Shown here piece after piece: positions 1-6,558 of a stretch of DNA of 8,600 bases. The notes beneath the pieces are model-generated. The model had not been told where the DNA came from. It worked only from the letters and a program-made list of their open reading frames with translations, and did no database searches. The stretch spans positions 1-8,600 of the forward strand of contig DUUZ01000265.1 in assembly GCA_012841255.1 (NCBI GenBank), given 5' to 3'. The stretch comes from Clostridiaceae bacterium (GTDB lineage Bacteria; Bacillota; Clostridia; Saccharofermentanales; DTU023). Within the stretch, counting starts at the first letter, position 1; each line of letters opens with the position of its first letter. Position numbers and translations under genes: made by a program.

Positions 1-113
1 ACCTAACTATTTTCACTCACCTCTGGCTCAAGGTGATAAAAGTGGGGAAATCCTCGTGATAATAATGGCCATATGCTCGTGATAATTTCGGGATCTGCTC
101 TTGATTTTTCACA
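1..113. mobile_element. Putative insertion-sequence end, element body continuing off the left edge
   Basis: This stretch has no open gene and carries regularly spaced repeats of the kind that serve as transposase-binding sites at the ends of IS21-like elements. Read on the minus strand, the proposed tip is TGTGAAAAATC, starting at 113. It falls exactly where the M56 coding sequence stops resembling its family. IS21-family elements have 5'-TG...CA-3' tips and several internal repeats near each end, which fits, but no transposase gene is inside the window. The family name is therefore a guess; the better supported claim is a mobile-element boundary near 109-113. Confidence 0.4.
33..107 (+). repeat. 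Four GTGATAA-type repeats with 22-23 bp spacing
   Basis: GTGATAAA starts at 33, GTGATAAT at 56 and GTGATAAT at 79, exactly 23 bp apart. The second and third copies share the longer CTCGTGATAAT. A degenerate fourth copy, GCTCTTGATTTT at 97-108, sits 22 bp after the matching GCTCGTGATAAT at 75-86. A spacing of about two helical turns puts the copies on one face of the DNA, as expected for a protein-binding array. The place next to a truncated gene suggests transposase-binding sites. Confidence 0.6.
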
Positions 114-759
114 GGGGATTAAACCAATAGACAGCAAGAAGTGAAAAACCCAGGGGCTTCCACAAGTGGTCCCGCCGCTTCAAATGGACGCGTTCGTGAG
201 CCAGGACCAAGTCCTGCTCCTCCTTTTCCATGCCGGAGGGCAGGTAAATCCTGAGTTTCAGGAAACCCAGGATAAAGGGGGTATCGATCTCATCACAGAT
301 CCGGACATTACCCTCCAGGGGAACAGATGCCCTGACCTTTCTTTTCAGCCTCAGATAGCTGAGGGCAGCATAAAGGAAGAGTAGGAACATGCCAGAGAGC
401 CAGATCAAAGCCGCTGCCCTGGTCCAGATCTGTAAGGGATTGACAGAAGCACCGGGTAAAGGTGACAGAGACTCTCCGACCACCGGGTTGATCATGCTGT
501 TGAAAACCGGGATCCCGCTGTGGATCTCAGGCTTCACCGCATAGAGGATGTCCGGGGCCACTGTTTGAACACTGGGGATGAGGCTTAGGGCGCTCTTGAA
601 AGAAAAGGGAAAAACCAGGCGGATGCCCACTCCAGCCCAAAGAAGACTGACCAGCCACTTGGGGGCTCTTTTGAAGAGTAAACGGAGTCCGGTCACCGCC
701 AGGATCAGCCAGCTGGCAGTGACGCTCATGTTGAGCAAAGTAATAAAAAGCGTCTCCAT
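109..759 (-). pseudogene. Truncated M56-family (BlaR1/MecR1-like) membrane metalloprotease sensor
   Basis: BlaR1-type proteins sense a ligand outside the membrane and use a cytoplasmic zinc-protease domain to switch off a partner BlaI repressor. Visible here are membrane segments at about residues 4-28, 35-54 and 112-137, the family stretch PFILGFLKLRIYLP (161-174), the zinc motif HERVH (188-192), and the start of the next membrane segment ending YWFNPL. The reading frame stops at residue 216, immediately after NPL. The remaining protease part with the third zinc ligand, and any C-terminal sensor domain, are missing (full-length BlaR1 is near 585-600 residues). The stop coincides with IS-end-like DNA. 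The gene starts 3 nt after the blaI-like stop, with GGGGAG at the end of blaI as ribosome binding site. It is almost certainly inactive as a protease. Confidence 0.85.
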
Positions 760-762
760 AGC

Positions 763-1128
763 CTAGTTCTCCCCGGCGGCCTGGTCGATCATCCTGCGGA
801 TCTCCTCAGCTTCCTTTTTTGACAGGGCCTTTCGTCTTGTGAAGGCCGCAATAAAGGCAGGCAGTGAACCGTCAAAGGTCTTGTCAAGAAACTGCTCACT
901 TTGCAGGGCATAAAACTCCTTGCGGGAAAGCCGGGAGGAGACCATGCCCCCTTCATTCTTGAAAATCCCCCGGTCACTGAGTTTACGAAGGACTGTATAG
1001 GTGGTGGACCGGTTCCAGTCCAGGGCCTCTTCACAAAGCTTGACCAGATCCCGCGAATGCAGGGGTTCATTGTCCCAGATAATCTCCGCGAAACGAGATT
1101 CGACTTCACCCAGCTTTATTTCGGACAT
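763..1128 (-). CDS. BlaI/MecI/CopY-family transcriptional repressor
   Basis: A small winged-helix repressor of the BlaI family, 121 residues, the usual length. The recognition-helix region is WNRSTTYTVLRKL (38-50), followed by the wing (DRGIFKNEGG, 52-61) and a C-terminal dimerisation helix rich in charged residues (101-121). These repressors bind as dimers to a dyad over their own promoter and are cleaved after the M56 partner is activated. I chose ATG at 1128 over ATG at 1134: AGGAG (1135-1139) directly touches the first ATG but lies 6 nt from the second. The gene is first in an operon with the M56 gene, here truncated, so the repressor is probably left without its sensor. At the position I align by eye with the S. 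aureus BlaI cleavage site (Asn-Phe) there is Ala95-Phe96. The regulated target is unknown. Confidence 0.9.
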   Translation of the reverse strand: MSEIKLGEVESRFAEIIWDNEPLHSRDLVKLCEEALDWNRSTTYTVLRKLSDRGIFKNEGGMVSSRLSRKEFYALQSEQFLDKTFDGSLPAFIAAFTRRKALSKKEAEEIRRMIDQAAGEN

Positions 1129-1166
1129 GGCCATCTCCTAATCAGTTTATTGCCAATAGACTAGCT

Positions 1167-1197
1167 TGAGTTTACTCTCGATAAACTCACCTGTCAA
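1167..1197 (-). promoter_or_regulatory. Promoter and BlaI-type operator of the repressor operon
   Basis: On the minus strand a perfect -35 TTGACA (1192-1197) is followed by a 17-bp spacer and a -10 TAAACT (1169-1174, 4 of 6 matches to consensus). An inverted repeat with perfect 8-bp arms, TGAGTTTA (1167-1174) and TAAACTCA (1182-1189), separated by 7 bp, covers the -10 and half the spacer. A dimeric repressor bound there would block RNA polymerase, so autoregulation by the BlaI-type protein is the simplest reading. The arms differ from the classic TACA/TGTA BlaI box, so the assignment rests on position and symmetry. Confidence 0.75.
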
Positions 1198-1218
1198 GTA
1201 TCCCGACTTATGTAGATT

Positions 1219-1236
1219 GATCCCGAAATTAGCACG
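1219..1236 (+). repeat. Inverted near-copy of a left-end repeat
   Basis: GATCCCGAAATTAGCACG at 1219-1236 matches the minus strand of 78-95 (GATCCCGAAATTATCACG) at 17 of 18 positions. The two copies face outward from the BlaI/M56 pair. A related shorter motif, ATCCCGACTTA, lies just upstream at 1200-1210. It may be a relic of a second mobile-element end. A match of this length is uncommon but not impossible by chance in 8.6 kb. Confidence 0.4.
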
Positions 1237-1660
1237 GATGGTTGAATATTAAGACTGTAAGGCTCACGGCGGACCATTGACCTGCGGTAAGACAAAGCCG
1301 AATCCGCGTATAACAGAGTGGCCAATGCCGGGACAACTCAGTCCGAACCCTTGAAAACACCTTCGACAGAAAGGAATGCATCAATAGAGATCGGATCAAT
1401 CAAAATTAATCAAATTTACCACTTGACAAGGGTCACTACATAACAGCAGGATCGAATCCTGAAGGCGGAAGTCTGGTAGTCCATTTTGAGCTTGTTATGA
1501 TTTGTCAACATTTGACACCGACACCTTGCAAAGAATTGGCCAATCCTGCCCCCTTGGAGTAGGGTATATTCTGAACATGGAATCCTGTCCGATACCCGGG
1601 ATCTTACCGTAGGGTCCCCATTCAGTCAGAAAGTGTGTGGAGATGAGAAAGAGGGAACAG
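1237..1660. other. Gene-free stretch upstream of the YfhO gene, possible element relic
   Basis: No convincing gene is visible on either strand. Small structures are present: a perfect 6-bp dyad CAGGAT-CGA-ATCCTG at 1447-1461, and a perfect dyad TGTCAA-CAT-TTGACA at 1503-1517. A TATATT -10-like box at 1565-1570 could serve the YfhO gene, but I see no good -35 at the right distance. About 55 minus-strand codons (roughly 1395 down to 1231) lack a stop but resemble nothing I recognise. With the repeat at 1219-1236, the region could be degenerate mobile-element DNA; this is inference. Confidence 0.35.
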
Positions 1661-3709
1661 ATGCTCAGCCTTCAGGAAGACAGAAAATGGCAGCTTTTCT
1701 ACAGCTTCCTTTTCCCCGTCTTTATCATGCTGATCGCCTTTGCCGCTAAGAACATCAGCCCCTTCGGCGGCCGGAACCTGATGGCCATGGATGGCTACGC
1801 CCAGTACTATCCCATGCTTCGCCAATACCTGCGGGCAGGCTCTGACTTCTCTTTCGCGGGTGGCCTGGGCTTCAACCGGCTGACCCAGTCGGCCTACTAC
1901 ACCAACAGTCCGCTCTGGCTTCTGCTCCGCCTCTTCCCCGTGAAATACTCAATCCAGGCTGTACATTTTATCGTTATCCTGCGTTTTGGCCTGGCCGGCC
2001 TGTCGTTTGCCTATTTCCTTCTTCGCCGTTATCAGGTCCAGACCCGATATCTCTTCGCCTTCGCCTCGGCCTATGCCCTGTCCGCCTATAACCTGGCCTT
2101 CATTAACCAGTTCATGTGGATGGATATCGTCATTCTCCTTCCCCTGCTTGCAGCTGCCCTCCTTTCCCTTTGGGAGGACGGACATTTCCTCCCCTACGCC
2201 CTGCTTCTGGCCCTGGCCCTTTATTCCAATTTCTACCTGGCCTATTCCCTCTGCCTCTTCGCCGTCCTCTGGTCCTTTTACCTGCTCTTCAAAGAAAAGG
2301 AAAAAACAAAGAAGCGCCTGCTCTTTCTGCTTCGTTTTGCCGCAAGCTCCCTTTTGGGAGCTGGTCTGTCCGCTTTTGTTCTGCTGCCGGCTTACCTGGG
2401 CCTTCAAAACACCTTGGCTGCAGGCCTGGAACCGACCGGCAGCCTGAAGATGTATCATCCCCTCTGGCAATACTTCCAGCAGCTCCTCCCTTTCCAGAAG
2501 ATCTCCCTGGTCTTTGAAGTTCCCAATCTCTACGCCGGCCTTCTGACCTTCCTTCTTGCCCTCTGCTATCTTTTCAATAAAAAGAGAACTTGGCGGGACC
2601 GGGTCATCTTCATCCTCTTCCTGCTCTTCTCCTATCTCTCTTTCAATTTTAATGCCCTGGACTACATCTGGCATGGCTTCCACTACCCCAACCAGCTGCC
2701 GGGCAGGCAGAGTTATCTCTTCATCTTCGTCCTCCTCCTTTTCGCTTTCACAGCCTATAAGGAGAATTCACTCGAGATTCCCGTTCTGGAAAATGAAGCC
2801 GGAAAAAGAAAGAATTACAGGGGCTTGAAAACCCTGATTGCTGTCCTTCTTCTGATCGAACTTTCTTCCAATGCCATCTTCACCGTCAGCCAGGAGACCT
2901 GGGCCGCCAACCATCCCGCCTACATCCGCTATGAAGAAGAAATGCTTTATCTGACGGAAAAATATGCGCCGGGTGAGGACGAGTTCTACCGGACGGAATT
3001 CTTAAAACCCCACCACAATCAGGGTCTTCGTTACGGCTACAATGGCTTGGGTTATTACTCCTCCCTCATGTCAGGCAAAAGCTACAAATTTTTTGCGGAC
3101 ATCGGGATGGAGGTCTACGCCAAGAATGTCAGCACCAACTTCGTTCCCGACAGAATTGTTGACAATATTTTCGCAGTCCGCTACCTGATTCAGAAAAACA
3201 GCGACCCCGTCGATTTTGAAGACCTGCACCTGGTCAAGGTGGAGGAATTGAAGGAATTGACTCTCTACGAGAATCCGGATTATTTTTCCCTGGGCTTTGT
3301 CATAGACGGTCTGGATTCAAGAGGTTTGACAGCTTCAGAGATGCGGGAAGAGCTTGGAAAGCATTTGGGGCCGGCCGCCATCTCCCAAAAGGTTCAGTTC
3401 ATGACGCTGGACAGCTTTAAACCTGACCGGATACAAGGTCACCTGACACTGGAAGAGGAAGGACAGCTTCTCACCAGCATCGGAAGCGAGGAAGGTTGGA
3501 GCGTCTATGTCAACGGGGAAAAGCTTACACCCTTTGAAGCCTACGATTACCTCCTGGCCATTCCTCTCCCAGCGGGTCAGCATCACCTTGAATTCGTCTA
3601 CAGAACCCCAGGCAAAGCCGCCGGCACCTTATTGACTCTGCTCAGTGCAGCCAGTCTCCTTCTTTGGTATGGGCTGAAGAATAAAAGACAGAAGAGCGTC
3701 CGGGAATAA
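1661..3709 (+). CDS. YfhO-family multi-membrane-span protein, probable GT-C-type glycosyltransferase
   Basis: YfhO proteins are polytopic membrane proteins of the GT-C fold. In Bacillus subtilis and Listeria, members add sugars to teichoic acids on the outer face of the membrane, using an undecaprenyl-phosphate-linked sugar. Here 682 residues contain an N-terminal span (11-29), then the loop MAMDGYAQYYPM whose Asp44 sits at the usual GT-C catalytic position. About ten more spans follow to residue 408, including the family stretch PNQLPGRQSYLF (343-354). An extracellular domain follows (NGLGYYSS 461-468, GWSVYVNG 612-619), then a last span (655-671) and a basic tail. The protein is short; B. 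subtilis YfhO has about 860 residues. ATG 1661 is preferred because GAGGG (1651-1655) lies 5 nt upstream; GTG 1637 and ATG 1643 are in frame but less well placed. No partner CsbB-like glycosyltransferase is nearby, so the sugar and acceptor are unknown. Confidence 0.85.
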   Translation: MLSLQEDRKWQLFYSFLFPVFIMLIAFAAKNISPFGGRNLMAMDGYAQYYPMLRQYLRAGSDFSFAGGLGFNRLTQSAYYTNSPLWLLLRLFPVKYSIQAVHFIVILRFGLAGLSFAYFLLRRYQVQTRYLFAFASAYALSAYNLAFINQFMWMDIVILLPLLAAALLSLWEDGHFLPYALLLALALYSNFYLAYSLCLFAVLWSFYLLFKEKEKTKKRLLFLLRFAASSLLGAGLSAFVLLPAYLGLQNTLAAGLEPTGSLKMYHPLWQYFQQLLPFQKISLVFEVPNLYAGLLTFLLALCYLFNKKRTWRDRVIFILFLLFSYLSFNFNALDYIWHGFHYPNQLPGRQSYLFIFVLLLFAFTAYKENSLEIPVLENEAGKRKNYRGLKTLIAVLLLIELSSNAIFTVSQETWAANHPAYIRYEEEMLYLTEKYAPGEDEFYRTEFLKPHHNQGLRYGYNGLGYYSSLMSGKSYKFFADIGMEVYAKNVSTNFVPDRIVDNIFAVRYLIQKNSDPVDFEDLHLVKVEELKELTLYENPDYFSLGFVIDGLDSRGLTASEMREELGKHLGPAAISQKVQFMTLDSFKPDRIQGHLTLEEEGQLLTSIGSEEGWSVYVNGEKLTPFEAYDYLLAIPLPAGQHHLEFVYRTPGKAAGTLLTLLSAASLLLWYGLKNKRQKSVRE

Positions 3710-3714
3710 TCTGT

Positions 3715-3779
3715 AAGAACCGGATGCCGGAAAGCCTCAGCTGCAGGTCTGTATGATTCAGGCCAAATATCCGGTTCTT
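3715..3779. repeat. Perfect 11-bp inverted repeat between convergent genes
   Basis: AAGAACCGGAT (3715-3725) and ATCCGGTTCTT (3769-3779) are perfect inverted copies, separated by 43 nt that can pair further (GCCT 3734-3737 with AGGC 3760-3763). It starts 6 bp after the YfhO stop codon. Transcripts from either strand could fold there, so a bidirectional terminator-like or processing element is plausible. However, no run of T follows on either strand, so it is not a standard Rho-independent terminator. Confidence 0.6.
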
Positions 3780-3801
3780 GTGCCCCCAACCGTCAATCGC
3801 A

Positions 3802-3832
3802 GGCAGACTGGACCCTGGCCTCCAGCTCTGCC
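3802..3832. terminator. Strong hairpin in the convergent intergenic gap, possible terminator without T run
   Basis: GGCAGACTGGA (3802-3812) pairs with TCCAGCTCTGCC (3821-3832), giving an 11-bp GC-rich stem with one bulged C and an 8-nt loop. It lies between the YfhO gene (+) and the end of the regulator gene (-). Neither side carries a T tract, so intrinsic termination is doubtful. Slowing of converging transcription or 3'-end protection is possible. Confidence 0.35.
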
Positions 3833-3878
3833 GTGGACAAATTGTCACATGGAAACTTGCGGACTTTTCCTTCAGCCT

Positions 3879-5162
3879 TCATCTCAGCAATTCATAGCGG
3901 GTACTCCTTGCCGCTCCTGTTCTTCTCACGAGGTCCTGTTCCATGAGTTCACTCAGGGCATTTCGTATTGAACTGGCACTGAAATCCGACATAGTCTCGA
4001 GTTCTGCTCTTGATAAAGTTCCATGCTCATCCAGCAATCGGAGAAGGTGAGAAGGCAGATCTTCCCCCTGCCTGGGTTTTTTGTAGTCGATGACAGGAAG
4101 AACCAGACGGATAAAGTTTTCAGAAATATTAAACTGGGGCTGGGCTGCATAATCTTCGTAGGCTGACTTGATCCGCGAGATACCGGTACCGAATTTTTCA
4201 ATATAGTTCAGCAGGTAGAAGACCATGGTGAGCGTTGGATTCCGAGGATTGGAAACCCGGCCAAAAAGATAGTCTGCCTTGCTTATCCCCTGAGGCAATC
4301 CACCCGGGGAAGTGATCTCAATCCGATCGTCGTACATCGCAACCTGAACGGCAGCGTTCAGGTCCAGTCTGCGGTGAATTAAAGCATTGAGGACAGCCTC
4401 CCGGTAGGCTTCCCTCGGGACCAGAATTCGGGGAACACGTTTGAAACCTTCGATTTCTTCATAGGTTTCATACCATTTCCCGTACATTTCAAGTGCGCCT
4501 TTATATTGCACGATTAAAGAAACACCTTCAAAATCTTGCCGGTCCCTGAAAGTCGAAATAGTCGGGCCAAAACGCACGATACGCGTTGCGCACCGGCTGT
4601 TATGATTCGAGTCGGCCAGCCATTCACCGGCTCTGGTGAATTTCCCGTCCCGGACAAGATCCAGTGTACGAAGGGTGTCATCATCAAGTTCCTTGATTCC
4701 CTTGGTCCGCCGCAGCTCGTCTTCAAGGATGCCAAAGGTTAACTCCTGGTCAGCTATGACGGCCTGGTCATAAAGGGTATCCAACTCGCTCTTGACCAGG
4801 TTCCGTAATTCCGAAGGATCGATCGGTGTGGTCGAAGTATCAATACGCTTATATGCCCTGCCTTTATAGAAATAGGGAGGCTGGTTGCCGCGCAGCACGG
4901 TCAGTTCAATAATGGTACCCTCTGCCGTTTGGATGGTTGCAAGATTGTATTCGGGCCGCGGTGCAAGACTGTCATTGATGGCATTTTCAATCTGCAGGCG
5001 GGTATTACGCACGTCAGTCAATCCCCTGACACTTCCATCGTCCGCAACGCCAAAGACGATCTTTCCGTCACCATAGTTGGCGAAAGCACTGACCGTTTTT
5101 AAAGCTTGCTCAGAATACTCGAGCTTGTATTCAAGTGCCTTGTTTTCATCCGGTAAAGCCAT
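3879..5162 (-). CDS. AlbA_2 / HATPase_c_4 (COG2865-type) putative DNA-binding regulator
   Basis: A 427-residue protein with the domain order of COG2865 regulators. The N-terminal AlbA_2 (Schlafen-AlbA_2) domain has ENKALEYKLEYS (6-17), AFANYGDGKIVFGVADDG (26-43) and YFYKGRAYKRIDTSTTPI (97-114). A GHKL-type HATPase_c_4 region follows, with REAVLNALIHRR (250-261 region), DDRIEITSPGGLPQG (278-292), RNPTLTMV (307-314) and EKFGTGISRI (322-331). A C-terminal winged helix spans about 365-427 (LSRAELETMSDFSASSIRNAL). Such proteins are usually called ATP-binding transcriptional regulators; the biochemical role of most is unknown. ATG 5162 is chosen because GGGAG touches the upstream ATG 5171 but is 9 nt from this one, and family members begin shortly before the EYK motif. 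It is divergent from the M50/GNAT operon, which may be its target. Confidence 0.85.
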   Translation of the reverse strand: MALPDENKALEYKLEYSEQALKTVSAFANYGDGKIVFGVADDGSVRGLTDVRNTRLQIENAINDSLAPRPEYNLATIQTAEGTIIELTVLRGNQPPYFYKGRAYKRIDTSTTPIDPSELRNLVKSELDTLYDQAVIADQELTFGILEDELRRTKGIKELDDDTLRTLDLVRDGKFTRAGEWLADSNHNSRCATRIVRFGPTISTFRDRQDFEGVSLIVQYKGALEMYGKWYETYEEIEGFKRVPRILVPREAYREAVLNALIHRRLDLNAAVQVAMYDDRIEITSPGGLPQGISKADYLFGRVSNPRNPTLTMVFYLLNYIEKFGTGISRIKSAYEDYAAQPQFNISENFIRLVLPVIDYKKPRQGEDLPSHLLRLLDEHGTLSRAELETMSDFSASSIRNALSELMEQDLVRRTGAARSTRYELLR

Positions 5163-5197
5163 GATCCCCATCTCCCATTTTCAGTTCTACTGGATTC

Positions 5198-5226
5198 ATT
5201 ATGCCATATTATCGCACAATATTTAA
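5198..5226 (-). promoter_or_regulatory. Probable extended -10 promoter of the AlbA_2 regulator gene
   Basis: On the minus strand TGG-CATAAT (5198-5206) is an extended -10, with CATAAT matching 5 of 6 consensus bases. A weak -35, TTAAAT (5221-5226), lies 17 bp upstream. The spacer holds the first of three 31-bp-phased repeats, so binding there should repress this promoter. This fits autoregulation but is not proven by the sequence. Confidence 0.5.
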
Positions 5227-5282
5227 GCTATCAAACAATTTATCGCGTAATTAATTGCATATCACACTCTTTTGCGCACAAT
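5209..5282 (+). repeat. Three 12-bp repeats phased at exactly 31 bp, probable operator array
   Basis: TTATCGCACAAT (5209-5220), TTATCGCGTAAT (5240-5251) and TTTGCGCACAAT (5271-5282) share the core CGCRYAAT and start exactly 31 bp apart, about three helical turns. All lie in the same orientation in the AT-rich gap between the divergent AlbA_2 regulator and M50 protease genes. The first copy falls within the regulator's promoter spacer. The array is best read as cooperative binding sites for a DNA-binding protein, most simply the regulator encoded beside it. Confidence 0.6.
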
Positions 5283-5328
5283 AATTTCGAAATCATCTCA
5301 ATTGTTCTGTATTCATGTCATGAGGCGA

Positions 5329-5357
5329 GTGGTAAATCCCTGGATTTATCTTATAGT
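5329..5357 (+). promoter_or_regulatory. Weak candidate promoter for the M50/GNAT operon
   Basis: TATAGT (5352-5357) is a reasonable -10 about 22 bp before the chosen start codon. A poor -35 (GTGGTA, 5329-5334) lies 17 bp upstream. A weak -35 would suit a promoter that needs an activator, but this is speculative. Confidence 0.3.
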
Positions 5358-5379
5358 AAGACAAAAGAAAGAGAGTCCC

Positions 5380-6558
5380 ATGCCTGATAAAAACAAAAGA
5401 AAACGCTCCATCTACCTCCTGCCCCTGATCTTTGCGGTAATCATCGGCATGGTCATGGGAATCCTGATCAGTCTTCTGGAGAATCGTTTTCCGGGAGCCA
5501 GTGAAGGGATCCAAGGAAGCTTGGTCGGTTTTATTGTTTTCATGGGTTTCTTTGCCATCCTGCTGCTGGCCGGCCTGGTGCACATTGTCCTGCATGAGGC
5601 AGGACATCTCCTCTTCGGTCTTCTAAGCGGTTACCGTTTTCTCTCTTTTCGCATCGGGTCCTTTGTTTTGATCCGTGACCAGGGTCAATTCAAAATACGA
5701 AGATTCAATATCCCGGGAACAGCCGGCCAGTGTTTGATGATCCCGCCACCCATGAATGACGGGAATTATCCCTTTGTCCTTTACAACCTGGGGGGAGGGC
5801 TTGTAAATCTTCTTCTGGGTCTTCCCGCCCTGTTTGCCGGTCTTTTCATCCCAAGCATCCAATATCCCTTTAACATTATCCTTGTCCTGTTTGGCGCAGC
5901 CGGCCTCTTTTTCGGTCTGACCAACCTGATCCCGCTACGGATCGGAGGAATAGCCAATGACGGGGCCAATATCCGGATCCTAAAAAAAGATCCTCTGGCC
6001 CGGAGGAACTTCCACCTTCACCTGGAAGTCAACCGCCTCCTCGGTCAGGGCGTCCGCCTGAAAGACCTGGACCTCCAGGATTTCATCCTGGAAGAGGACG
6101 CGGACCTGGCTTCCCCCTTCAACACCACCATGGTCCTGCTCCAGCACCAGTGGCATCTGGATAAGATGGATTTTAAGGAGGCAGCCTCAAGTTTGGTCCT
6201 CCTGGATCCCGTCTTTGACCGCCTCCTTCCCCTTCATCAGTTTGAAATCCGGCTGGAAAAGATTTTCCTGGACCTGATCAGCGGCAATAGTGATTCGATT
6301 GCAGGCGAGCTTCTGGACAAGCCGCTTATGACCTATGTCCGCACCGGCCGGCGCATGATCAGTAAAAAGAGATTCCTGATGGCCTGGGAGGGACTCCACA
6401 AGGGCAATATCCAGGGGGCCGGAAGGCTCTACGCAGAACTTCTGCTGATGGCAGATCAGCACCCCTTGCAAGGAGAAGCTGAAATGGAAGTCATGCTGGC
6501 CGATCACCTCAAAGGTTTAATTACAGGAGCTGCACTTGATGAACCATTATCGGATTGA
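5380..6558 (+). CDS. M50-like (site-2-protease type) membrane metalloprotease with soluble C-terminal half
   Basis: A 392-residue membrane protein. A basic N-terminus is followed by spans at about 11-33, 47-70, 131-155 and 163-185. The span entering the zinc site reads HIVLHEAGHLLFG, with HEAGH at 72-76. The second signature, NLIPLRIGGIANDG (182-195), supplies Asp194 in the NxxP...DG position expected of the third zinc ligand in M50 proteases. A conserved-looking loop, PGTAGQCLMIPPP (112-124), precedes the third span. Residues from about 208 to 392 are soluble and helical, possibly repeat-like. ATG 5380 is preferred over upstream in-frame starts (5272, 5320), because those would place coding sequence over AT-rich DNA holding regulatory repeats. 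Its ribosome site (GAAAGAGAG) is modest. M50 enzymes cut membrane-anchored substrates; none is identifiable here. The gene overlaps the next by 20 nt. Confidence 0.75.
   Translation: MPDKNKRKRSIYLLPLIFAVIIGMVMGILISLLENRFPGASEGIQGSLVGFIVFMGFFAILLLAGLVHIVLHEAGHLLFGLLSGYRFLSFRIGSFVLIRDQGQFKIRRFNIPGTAGQCLMIPPPMNDGNYPFVLYNLGGGLVNLLLGLPALFAGLFIPSIQYPFNIILVLFGAAGLFFGLTNLIPLRIGGIANDGANIRILKKDPLARRNFHLHLEVNRLLGQGVRLKDLDLQDFILEEDADLASPFNTTMVLLQHQWHLDKMDFKEAASSLVLLDPVFDRLLPLHQFEIRLEKIFLDLISGNSDSIAGELLDKPLMTYVRTGRRMISKKRFLMAWEGLHKGNIQGAGRLYAELLLMADQHPLQGEAEMEVMLADHLKGLITGAALDEPLSD

Noticed and set aside
1423..1450. TTGACA at 1423-1428 as a -35 for the YfhO gene
   Set aside because: No acceptable -10 lies 16-18 bp downstream, and the site is over 200 bp from the start codon.
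1440..1475. TRNA T-arm-like sequence GCAGGATCGAATCCTG
   Set aside because: The loop and stem resemble a T arm, but no acceptor, D or anticodon arm can be built around it, and the upstream DNA has no matching acceptor strand.
1949..2683. 244-codon open frame on the minus strand inside the YfhO gene
   Set aside because: Low-complexity Glu/Gly/Gln-rich translation, antisense to a clear membrane protein gene.
5272..5379. N-terminal extension of the M50 protein from upstream starts
   Set aside because: It would overlay AT-rich regulatory DNA with the third phased repeat, has no good ribosome site, and the residues look non-coding.
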